This document shows positions 9,363 to 17,600 of a DNA stretch of 44,371 bases, piece after piece. Within the stretch, counting starts at the first letter, position 1, and the number at the start of each line of letters is the position of its first letter. The translations under genes and the position numbers were made by a program. The DNA is from Bacteroidales bacterium (lineage in GTDB: Bacteria; Bacteroidota; Bacteroidia; Bacteroidales; UBA4181), in contig JAISWE010000170.1 in the NCBI GenBank assembly GCA_031271175.1, positions 1 to 44,371 on the forward strand, read 5' to 3'. The notes under the pieces were generated by a model. That model saw only the letters and a list, made by a program, of their open reading frames with translations. It was not told the DNA's origin and did not search any database.

Positions 9363-10139
9363 ATGCAAACCGTGATGATTGGCGCCGGCAATGTGGCCGT
9401 ACACCTGTCCAAAGCCTTGCAGGAAAAAGGAAATCCGGTCGTGCAGGTTTACAGTCGATCGGCGCCTTCGGCGGCCGCTCTCGCCGGAATGTTGGATACG
9501 GACTATACTACGTCCGTACGGGAACTTCGACGCGATGCGGAGCTTTATGTCATGGCCGTCAGCGATGATGCCGTGCCGGAAGTATTATCGACGCTGCCCC
9601 TAACGGAGCAACTGATTGTCCACACCGCCGGCAGTGTTCCGATAGGAGTTTTTGATAAAAAAATGCACAATTATGGGGTGCTTTATCCGTTACAGTCTTT
9701 TTCGAAACAACATGCCGTTGACCTTTCCGGCGTCCCCGTTTTCTTGGAAGCCAATACGCCTTCCAATCTTAAAATCCTGTGGGACGTAGCCGAAAAAATA
9801 TTTTCCGAAGTATATGAAGCGACTTCCGAAAAACGGCTTCTGCTCCATGTGGCAGCCGTCTTTGCATCGAATTTTACCAACAGCCTGTACGGCGTGGCGG
9901 CACAACTGCTGCAAACATCCGGCTTTGCTTTCGACGTATTGTGTCCGTTGGTGATGGAAACAGCGCGCAAAGCCGCGGCTTCCGGCAATCCCGTCCATGT
10001 ACAGACCGGACCTGCCAGGCGCAACGACCAAAATGTGCTTTGCAAACATATCGAACTGCTGGCCGCTTATCCCCAATGGCAACAGCTGTATCTCCAACTG
10101 AGTGAAACTATTAAAAACCAGCACCGCGGTAAAGATTGA
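9363..10139 (+). CDS. Rossmann-fold oxidoreductase-like protein with DUF2520
   Basis: A 258-aa cytoplasmic protein conserved in Bacteroidota as 'Rossmann-like and DUF2520 domain-containing', often auto-named as an F420/NADP-dependent oxidoreductase. The N-terminal nucleotide-binding motif MIGAGNVAVHLSKAL (about 4-18) and the strand DAELYVMAVSDDAV are visible. The DUF2520 half contains GVLYPLQSFS and HVAAVFASNFTNSLYG, which resemble ketopantoate-reductase-like C-terminal helices. It follows the GH57 gene by 19 bases on the same strand and may be read from the same transcript. Its stop is only 9 bases from the stop of the convergent plug-like gene. The substrate is unknown. Confidence 0.85.
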   Translation: MQTVMIGAGNVAVHLSKALQEKGNPVVQVYSRSAPSAAALAGMLDTDYTTSVRELRRDAELYVMAVSDDAVPEVLSTLPLTEQLIVHTAGSVPIGVFDKKMHNYGVLYPLQSFSKQHAVDLSGVPVFLEANTPSNLKILWDVAEKIFSEVYEATSEKRLLLHVAAVFASNFTNSLYGVAAQLLQTSGFAFDVLCPLVMETARKAAASGNPVHVQTGPARRNDQNVLCKHIELLAAYPQWQQLYLQLSETIKNQHRGKD

Positions 10140-10148
10140 AATGATGAT

Positions 10149-11435
10149 TTACTGGTTGCGGTACAGGGAATTGACTGTGGTTACGCCTATCAGCCGGTCG
10201 TAGCGAGAGAGGCGTCCTTTGTGGTAAACATAAATGAGATAGTCGTTTTCCGTATCACTGAAATTTCCTTCTATCCAACCTTCGTCGGGTATTTGTGTGT
10301 CAAACGGCAAAAAGACATACTGATAGTTGTAGTAGCCTTGTTTGAGCAGGATCGAAGCCTCGTATTGTCCCTTATCTGCATTGTAAATCATACGGTTTTC
10401 TTCCGTGAAGTTATCATTGCAAAAGGATCCGCACACATATACCTGTCCGTCGTCAAACGGCTGGGATGTTTTCAGGCTGAAATGGGCATATACGTATTCG
10501 CAGGCCACATCGTACCGATCGGTCTTTTCGGACTGTATGGCATACCGGCCGTTGAAGTCCTCCTTAAAAAGATACCTCCGGCGTGGCGCATCGGGCTGAA
10601 GATAGAAATGGTAAGTCGTTGGGCCGAAATCTATTTTGCTCACAGGAGTAGAGGCATAGCGTAGGCTTTTCAGATCCAGCGGGCGGTATTCGTTGCCTGC
10701 CGGAAACAAGCCTGCTTTTTCCTGCCGGTAATCCAGTTCGTTCTGCCTGACAAATAATGGTTTGATGCCTCTGACGGCGTTGTGCCACTGTCCGTTTTTC
10801 AATATTACTATTTTCATATCCTGATAAGGGTTTTCGACAGGATAGTTGACCGTCCTTACCAGTAATTCCACTTGCTGCCATTCGTCCTGATGAGCGGTCA
10901 GGCGAGGACGAACGGCGCTTGCCTGTACGGAAGCCACAGATTCGGTGACGCTGAATCGCTTGCACAATATGGGATACTCCTCTTTTCCCTCTTCGTAGAT
11001 GATGATAACGTAATTTCCCGACAGTTTGAGCGATATGTCTTCGTTGGGCAGCGGGATACGGTAATGCACGTAAGGTATCGCCGTATTGAAAGAGTAGTCG
11101 TAATGTCGGGTATAGTTAACGGAAAATCCCTCCAGGTAGTCGGATTCAATCAGGCGCGACCTCTTCCATTCCGCATCGCAATGAACAATGCGATAGGCAT
11201 AGCTTTTCACCGCACTGCCCAATTCGTCGAATGTCAGTACCATTGACCGTTCGTCGTTGATGTTTCGGACAGGATAAGAGATTTCCCATCCATCCTTGTA
11301 CAGACGGACAGTTTTGATGCCGTCTGCCATAACGGCGTCGGGATAAATATCGCCCGGCGGTTCATATTGCGCATGCACGGCCGTACAACACCCGCTCACA
11401 ATACAAACCGAAAAGATACAACGGAAAAGCCGCAT
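10149..11435 (-). CDS. T9SS plug-like protein (DUF5103)
   Basis: A 428-aa secreted protein matching the DUF5103 family, since identified as the type IX secretion plug that binds the SprA translocon in Flavobacterium. I place the start at 11435, because MRLFRCIFSVCIVSGCC followed by TAVHAQ is a normal signal peptide; the frame is open 17 codons further upstream. Family-like stretches are DGIKTVRLYKDGWEISYPV near the N-terminus, SAVKSYAYRIVHCDAEWKRS, SDYLEGFSVNYTRHYDYSFN, and a C-terminal ending ENDYLIYVYHKG. Together with the SprB-like cargo and the SprF-like gene at 20184-26425 it indicates a T9SS. The small HTH gene lies 65 bases upstream on the same strand and may be co-transcribed. Confidence 0.82.
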   Translation of the reverse strand: MRLFRCIFSVCIVSGCCTAVHAQYEPPGDIYPDAVMADGIKTVRLYKDGWEISYPVRNINDERSMVLTFDELGSAVKSYAYRIVHCDAEWKRSRLIESDYLEGFSVNYTRHYDYSFNTAIPYVHYRIPLPNEDISLKLSGNYVIIIYEEGKEEYPILCKRFSVTESVASVQASAVRPRLTAHQDEWQQVELLVRTVNYPVENPYQDMKIVILKNGQWHNAVRGIKPLFVRQNELDYRQEKAGLFPAGNEYRPLDLKSLRYASTPVSKIDFGPTTYHFYLQPDAPRRRYLFKEDFNGRYAIQSEKTDRYDVACEYVYAHFSLKTSQPFDDGQVYVCGSFCNDNFTEENRMIYNADKGQYEASILLKQGYYNYQYVFLPFDTQIPDEGWIEGNFSDTENDYLIYVYHKGRLSRYDRLIGVTTVNSLYRNQ

Positions 11436-11500
11436 AACGATTACCACTAATCGACAGGGAGCAGGTGTTCCCACTTCCGCTGTCAATAAACGACCGGTCT

Positions 11501-11749
11501 TTATGCTCTCTTTTCGAGTATTCCTCTGGCCATATCCAGTATCGTGGTATCATCCAGCGTAACAATGCCGCCGTCGGGCCCTTGTTCTACGTGGAAACCC
11601 ACACTTGTTCCAGACTTGTAATGGGAACCGCCGAAGTAGTTCCTTACGGTGTCTTCACTGATGCTTAACCGGTCGGCTATCACTTTTATACTTCCTCCCG
11701 GCAGGGCATCTTTTATTCTTCTAAGTTCATTAAACGTAATGTACAACAT
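11501..11749 (-). CDS. Small helix-turn-helix DNA-binding protein
   Basis: An 82-aa protein with a helix-turn-helix-like core, GSIKVIADRLSISEDTVRNYFGG (about 19-41), followed by GFHVEQGPDGGIVTLDDTTI. Small proteins with this layout are conserved and uncharacterised in Bacteroidales. The HTH resembles those that read a short DNA site (cf. LacI or sigma-like 'IADRLSISEDTVRNY'). The start ATG at 11749 gives the family N-terminus MLYITFNELRRIKDALPGG. It lies 65 bases upstream of the plug-like gene on the same strand and is divergent from the rhamnosidase gene across a 247-bp region, so it could regulate either. No operator site is obvious. Confidence 0.72.
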   Translation of the reverse strand: MLYITFNELRRIKDALPGGSIKVIADRLSISEDTVRNYFGGSHYKSGTSVGFHVEQGPDGGIVTLDDTTILDMARGILEKRA

Positions 11750-11941
11750 GGTCTTTAGGTTCAGTTATTATATTCAGAAAACTGCTCTAAAAGTACAGCT
11801 AATATTTGGAATAGCAACTATTTTTATTGTTAAAAATCATTAAATTTTTCTATGCCCGATGAAAAGGGCTTTTCACAGGGATAAACAAAATCATGGATAT
11901 GGGAAAAATGGGGCGGTAATGCAAAATTTGCCCGGCGTCCA

Positions 11942-11972
11942 TTGCTTTATTTCAGTTAAACGATTATCTTTG
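11942..11972 (+). promoter_or_regulatory. Bacteroidota-type promoter for the GH78 gene
   Basis: TTG at 11942-11944, 20 bases, then TATCTTTG at 11965-11972. The predicted start of transcription is near 11979, about 18 bases before the ATG at 11997. The rhamnosidase gene is therefore likely to be expressed on its own. Confidence 0.72.
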
Positions 11973-11996
11973 CCGTATTAAATAAATGAGTTTGTC

Positions 11997-14219
11997 ATGG
12001 ATAATAAATCGAAAATCAAAAGTCAAAAGTTGAAATGGCGCCAGACGTTGATCTTGTGCATGTGTTATGTGTCGGCCGTTTATTCGGCGCCGGCGTTGAG
12101 CCGAAATGAACCGGCCGGGGCGGTCTGGATACATTATCCGGGCGATTACGAAATATGGCTGGGCAACGAGATGCAGAACCGCCGCACGGAACGCGGTGCG
12201 TTCTATCCTCCTTTCTGGAAAATGGACAGCCACTATGTGCTGGTGGATTTTTTGAAGACGGTAGAGTTGTCGCAGGCGGAAGAGATAGAGATTTACGCCG
12301 AAGGGCGGTACACGGTAAGAATGGACGGCCGCTATCTGTATGACGTTCGGGGAAAAATGACTGTTCCTGCCGGCACGCATACCCTCGTCATCAAGGTGCA
12401 TCATCAGGCGGCGCCGCCATCCATACTGGTCAGGGGTAAAACCATCCGCACGGACGCTACATGGCAGGTCACCATTGCCGATAACCAGTGGACGGACGAA
12501 TCAGGCCGGCCTTACGATGTTTCTTCCGCCGCCTCGCGGCATCCGAATGCCGCCGCTTCCGCATTTGATGATCCGACGGTGCTTCCTTCACAATACCGGA
12601 TGGCAACCATGCCGCAGCGCGCCGTACATTCCGAAGAAAAAGGAAAAGGACTGCTGGTCGATTTCGGCAGGGAAACATTCGGCTACGTGTGTTTTCACCG
12701 GCTGAAAGGTCACGGCGAACTGAACATTTATTACGGCGAGTCGCCCGAAGAAGCGCTGGCTACCGCCACCTGCGAAACGCTCGACAGGATACCCGTCGAC
12801 CACAGTACTCCACGTACGCTGACACTGGACGACTCGCGTGCGTTCCGCTACCTGTACATCGAACAGGATCCCGGACTGGCTTTCGACTCCGTTACGATGC
12901 TGTACGAATACCGGCCGCTTGAATATCGCGGAAACTTCCGCTGCAACGATGAACTGATCAACCGCATCTGGGATATGGCAGCCTATACGCTGCACCTGAC
13001 CACCCGTGAATTTTTCATCGACGGAATCAAGCGCGACCGCTGGGTATGGAGCGGCGACGCCTGTCAAAGCTACCTGATGAACTACTATCTCTTTTTCGAT
13101 ACCGACGTCACCACGGCAACGATACTGACGCTACGCGGAAAAAATCCGGTCATCAACCATATCAACACCATCATGGACTATACCTTCTATTGGTTTATCA
13201 GTATTTATGATTATTACCTCTACACAGGCGATGCCGATTTCATCCGTCAGTACTATCCGCGAATGAAAACCCTGATGGATTTTTGTCTATCAAGACGCAA
13301 CGCCAACGGCATGATGGAAGGCTATCCGGGCGACTGGCTGTTCATTGACTGGGCGGATTTTCCCATGAGTAAAGAAGGAGAATTGAGCTTTGAACAGTTG
13401 CTGTTTTGCCGCAGTCTGGAAACCATGGCCGTTTTTGCCCGGCTGGCTCATGACGACTCGCAGGCGGTCATTTACGAACAGGCGGTAGAGAAACTGAAAC
13501 CGGCCTTATTCTCGGCTTTCTGGTCGGAAGAAAAAAAAGCTTTTGTCCACAACCGCTTGAATGGCATACCGTCGCAACAGGTAACCCCCTACACCAACAT
13601 TTTCGCCGTTCTGATGGATTATCTGGATGCCTCGCAGGCGCAAACCGTCAAACAGCGTGTCCTGATGAATCCGGACGCCCTTAAAATCACCACGCCCTAC
13701 ATGCGTTTCTATGAATTGGAAGCATGGTGCAAACTGGGAGAATATACAAGCGTACTGAAAGAAATCCGCAATTATTGGGGCGGAATGTTGAAACTCGGCG
13801 CCACCTCCTTTTGGGAAAAATACAACCCATCCGAAACCGGTACGGAACATCTGGCCATGTACGGACGCCCTTTTGGCAAAAGCCTTTGCCACGCATGGGG
13901 AGCAAGCCCTGTCTATTTGCTGGGAAAATATTACCTCGGCGTGAAACCCGAAAAGGAAGGCTACAAAGAGTTCAGTATCAGGCCTAAATTGGGAGATTTG
14001 CAATGGATACAAGGCAATGTACCCACTCCCGAAGGCGACATACAGGTGTACATGGATCACAAGCAAATCAAAGTGAAGGCCGGTGAAGGGAAAGGGACGC
14101 TTTATTTCAACAGCCGTACCAAACCCAAAACCGATAAGGGAACCGTAGAACCGGACGGCACCGGATATCGCCTGACCATCGTTGCAGGCGAAGAATATTC
14201 GGTGAAAGGAAGTTTTTAA
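11997..14219 (+). CDS. Alpha-L-rhamnosidase-like glycoside hydrolase (GH78)
   Basis: A 740-aa exported protein of the GH78 (six-hairpin) type, predicted to remove terminal alpha-L-rhamnose from glycans. Residues 1-31 look like a signal peptide with a basic start (MDNKSKIKSQKLKWRQ) and a cleavage region near YSAP. Beta-sandwich domains fill about 40-310. The (alpha/alpha)6 domain begins with DELINRIWDMAAYTLHL. Family catalytic regions are DGIKRDRWVWSGD (D342, D347, D354) and ATSFWEKYNP (E607). A C-terminal beta domain holds GYKEFSIRPKLGDLQWIQG. The first loop reads DGIKRDR, differing from the commoner CPQRDER, so the exact substrate is uncertain. It stands alone with its own promoter, outside the Sus operon downstream. 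Confidence 0.87.
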   Translation: MDNKSKIKSQKLKWRQTLILCMCYVSAVYSAPALSRNEPAGAVWIHYPGDYEIWLGNEMQNRRTERGAFYPPFWKMDSHYVLVDFLKTVELSQAEEIEIYAEGRYTVRMDGRYLYDVRGKMTVPAGTHTLVIKVHHQAAPPSILVRGKTIRTDATWQVTIADNQWTDESGRPYDVSSAASRHPNAAASAFDDPTVLPSQYRMATMPQRAVHSEEKGKGLLVDFGRETFGYVCFHRLKGHGELNIYYGESPEEALATATCETLDRIPVDHSTPRTLTLDDSRAFRYLYIEQDPGLAFDSVTMLYEYRPLEYRGNFRCNDELINRIWDMAAYTLHLTTREFFIDGIKRDRWVWSGDACQSYLMNYYLFFDTDVTTATILTLRGKNPVINHINTIMDYTFYWFISIYDYYLYTGDADFIRQYYPRMKTLMDFCLSRRNANGMMEGYPGDWLFIDWADFPMSKEGELSFEQLLFCRSLETMAVFARLAHDDSQAVIYEQAVEKLKPALFSAFWSEEKKAFVHNRLNGIPSQQVTPYTNIFAVLMDYLDASQAQTVKQRVLMNPDALKITTPYMRFYELEAWCKLGEYTSVLKEIRNYWGGMLKLGATSFWEKYNPSETGTEHLAMYGRPFGKSLCHAWGASPVYLLGKYYLGVKPEKEGYKEFSIRPKLGDLQWIQGNVPTPEGDIQVYMDHKQIKVKAGEGKGTLYFNSRTKPKTDKGTVEPDGTGYRLTIVAGEEYSVKGSF

Positions 14220-14647
14220 CGCCGTTCGTTCTACCGGAAAGGAGGATCATCATAATGGACAATTGACACTTGCTTGCAGAAATGCCGCAAGCATGAGATG
14301 TATATCACCGCAAGTCGCACTACGCCTGTATAGAAAGCAGGCGTCCACCGCCATCACCACGCCTGCAGGGGGAGACGCTTTCATATCTTATTTGTTTTTC
14401 ATCGCTCATTATACAGTCGGCATTATTTTTTTACAATAATGCAGCTAATGTGTTATAAAAATTCGTAACTTTGTATCGGAGAATCGGACTTTCTTTGGAA
14501 CATCCGCTTTTCCGGCTGTAATTTTATCAAGGTGGGTACGATTTTTTTTAATTTTTTTTCAATCTTTTTTCGATTACTTTCGTATAAAAAGTAAGAAGTA
14601 AGAAATAAAAAAACATCAAAAGTTAAATTTAAAATTATTTTAATGTT
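14220..14647. other. Intergenic region with two hairpins and AT-rich promoter zone
   Basis: 428 bases without a gene. Hairpin 1 pairs TGCTTGC 14271-14277 with GCAAGCA 14287-14293 (9-nt loop). Hairpin 2 pairs ACGCCTG 14322-14328 with CAGGCGT 14338-14344 (9-nt loop). A third CGCCTGCAGG follows near 14361. None has a T-run, so they are not classical terminators. TAACTTTG at 14466-14473 matches the Bacteroidota -7 element, but no TTG is correctly spaced upstream. The last 100 bases are A/T homopolymer-rich and lead to the macroglobulin start. Confidence 0.5.
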
Positions 14648-17600
14648 ATGTTGTTTGTTGTAAATGTATTACGTGGGCGATGCCTTAAAAATGGGCTGGC
14701 GCTCGTTTTGTTTTCAGTCGTTTTGTGGGGACTGTCGGCTTGCCACGAGTCGAAACCGGATGAAATTCACCCTTCTATTGTAGCGTACACTTCCGGCACA
14801 ATCTCTGTTCTTTCGCCAGTGCGTGTTGTGCTGGCAGATGACGTCGTTTTTTCTTCCAATACGGAGGTGGGCGACCGGATAGAAGACGGGATATTCAAAT
14901 TTTCGCCGTCGGTAAAGGGCAACGCCTTTCGGATCAGTGAAAATACGATCGAATTTACTCCCGAGAAACCTTTCGCCGTCGGACAGGAATACACCGTCAA
15001 ATTCAAGGTCGGAAAATTGATCGATGCAGGAAAAGCTCCGGGTACCTTCGCTTTTACCATCAACACCATCATTCCTACCTTCACTTACAAGATAGACGGG
15101 CTGTCCCTTTACAACAAACGGCTACCCAACCTGTATTACCTGTCGGGGGTTGTCACCACTTCCGACTTTATTCCGGAAGAGAAGGTTGTCGGATTGTTGA
15201 AAGCCGAGCCACGCATCAGCTGGGAGCATGACTTTGAAAACAACCGGCACGTTTTCCGTATCGACAGTATCCGGTCGCTCAAAAACAAACATGAACTGCG
15301 GTTGTTGTGGGACGGAAGCGGTATCGGCTACGCTTTTGAAAAGCAAGATATCCTGACGGTTCCGGGAGAGGACGATTTCGGATTGATAGAGGTACAGGTG
15401 GTACATTCTCCCGACCAGTATGTGCAATGCACTTTTTCCGAAGCCATTGATGAAAGGCAACGGTTTGTGGATTATGTTTCGCTGTCCGGCGGCTCTACGC
15501 TACGTTTCAGCGTGGAGTTGAACGTTTTGAAAATTTACCCTGCCGAACGCGAAATCGGCGTCCGGACGCTGCACGTCGCAAAAGGACTGAAATCCTACTC
15601 CGGCAGAAGGCTTGCCGCCGAAACGGAACAGGAAGTGACATTTGAACAGTTGGATCCGGCCGTTCAATTTGTAGGCCGGGGCGTTATTCTGCCCAATTCC
15701 GACGGCCTGTTTCTCACCTTCCGCTCTGTGAATTATAAAGCCGTGTATGTGGAAGTGTACCGGATTTACGAAAACAATATCCTGCAATTTCTGCAAATTA
15801 ACGACTTGAAATCTTCGCGGGAAATGCGACGTGTGAGCAAGAAGATTGCCCACAAGACCATTCGTCTGGCAGACAAGAAAGCCGTCAATCTGTCAACGTG
15901 GAATACATTTTCCTTCGACATGGCGGAACTTGTCAATCCCGAACCGGGCGCCATTTACCGTATAAAGATAAAAGGTATAGACAAAATGACGGACGCTGAC
16001 AGCCGCAGCGATTATCTGGAAAACGATGATTATTACTACTATTATGATGATGAGTATTCGAGTGCTTCTTCCTATTCGCAACGTTCCCGCAACGTATTGG
16101 CTACCGACATCGGTTTGACGGCAAAATCGGGCGACAAGAGAGAGATTTATGTGCTGGCTTCCAATTTGGTCACCACCGATCCGATTCACAGCGCACAAAT
16201 TACGATTTTCGACGAGATCAATCAAAAAGTGGGCGAAGGCGTTACCGATAAAAACGGCGTCGCCGTCATTCGCTGTTCCCGCAAGGCATCTGTGATTGTG
16301 GCTCAACATGGCAAACAGAAATCATACCTGAAAATAGATCGGAATGAATTGTCGTTGAGTAATTTTGACGTATCCGGAACCGATGCGCAAGGCGGATTAA
16401 AAGGATTCCTGTACGGGGAACGCGGCGTATGGCGGCCGGGCGATACCATTTTCCTCGCTTTCATGATGGAAGACAAAAACAAGATACTGCCTGCCGACCA
16501 TCCGGTCACTTTTGAGCTGCGCAATCCCAACAACCAGTTGGTGAGCCGACAGGTGAAAACCTCAGGCGTCAACGGGCTGTACCGTTTCACGGCTGCTACC
16601 GGCAGCGATGCGCTGACAGGCGTGTGGTACGCCAGAGTCGAAGTAGGCGGCAAATATTTCGGTAAAAACCTGAAAGTGGAAACCGTTAAACCCAATCGCC
16701 TTAAAATTGACATGAAGTTTAACCACATCCCTTTTCTCAGTCGCGAAGGAGTGGAGGGCAAAATGTCGGTACACTGGCTGCACGGCGCAATAGCCCGTAA
16801 TCTGCCCGTTCGTATTACTGCACGCATCAGTCGGGCAGCCACCGGATTCAAAAATTTTGACGACTATGTTTTTGAAGACCGTGCAAGAGCGTTCTATTCG
16901 GAAGAAAAGACACTGGTTGACGGCCGTTTGGACGAAAAAGGAGAACTTTCCTTTTCGGAAGACATGGATGTAGAGGACAGCCCCGGAATGTTGCGGGTGT
17001 TCCTGTCCACACGGGTATTTGAAGAAGGAGGCGATTTCAGTATGAACGAGTTTGTTACTACCTGTTCGCCTTACCCGTCCTATGTCGGCATCAGGGCGCC
17101 CCGCGGTGAAGGATATTACCACCGTTTGGAAATAGGGGAAGAGCAGACTTTTGATGTGGCAACGCTTGCCGAAACAGGCGAACCCGTTAGCCGCAACATC
17201 GAAGTGGACGTGTACAATGTGGGCTGGAGATGGTGGTGGTCGAGCACGAACGGAGAAGCCCAATATTCATCGGACAGTTACTCTTCGCCGGTTTTTTCTT
17301 CTACCGTCCGCACGCAGAACGGCAAAGGGCAATTCAAGCACAAATGGTCTAACAACGGCTATTATGTGGTGAAAATGACGGACACGGAAAGCGGTCACGT
17401 CTCGGCCGTTCCCGTATATGCCAGCTATCCCTACTGGTACGATGACAATGCCGACAACGGGGGCAACAACGGAGCCACGCTGTTGCAACTCGTTTCCGAA
17501 AAACCGTCCTACAATGTCGGCGAGGACGCCGTTATTTCCTTTCCAAGCGCCAAAGGAGCAAGAGCGCTGGTTTCCGTCGAATCGGGTTCCGGCGTCAAAC

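Noticed and set aside
7886-9412. A 508-codon open frame on the minus strand
   Set aside because: It lies fully opposite the GH57 gene, which has clear family motifs and operon context. The antisense translation has no domain-like pattern and is rich in His/Phe/Gly, as expected from a shadow frame.
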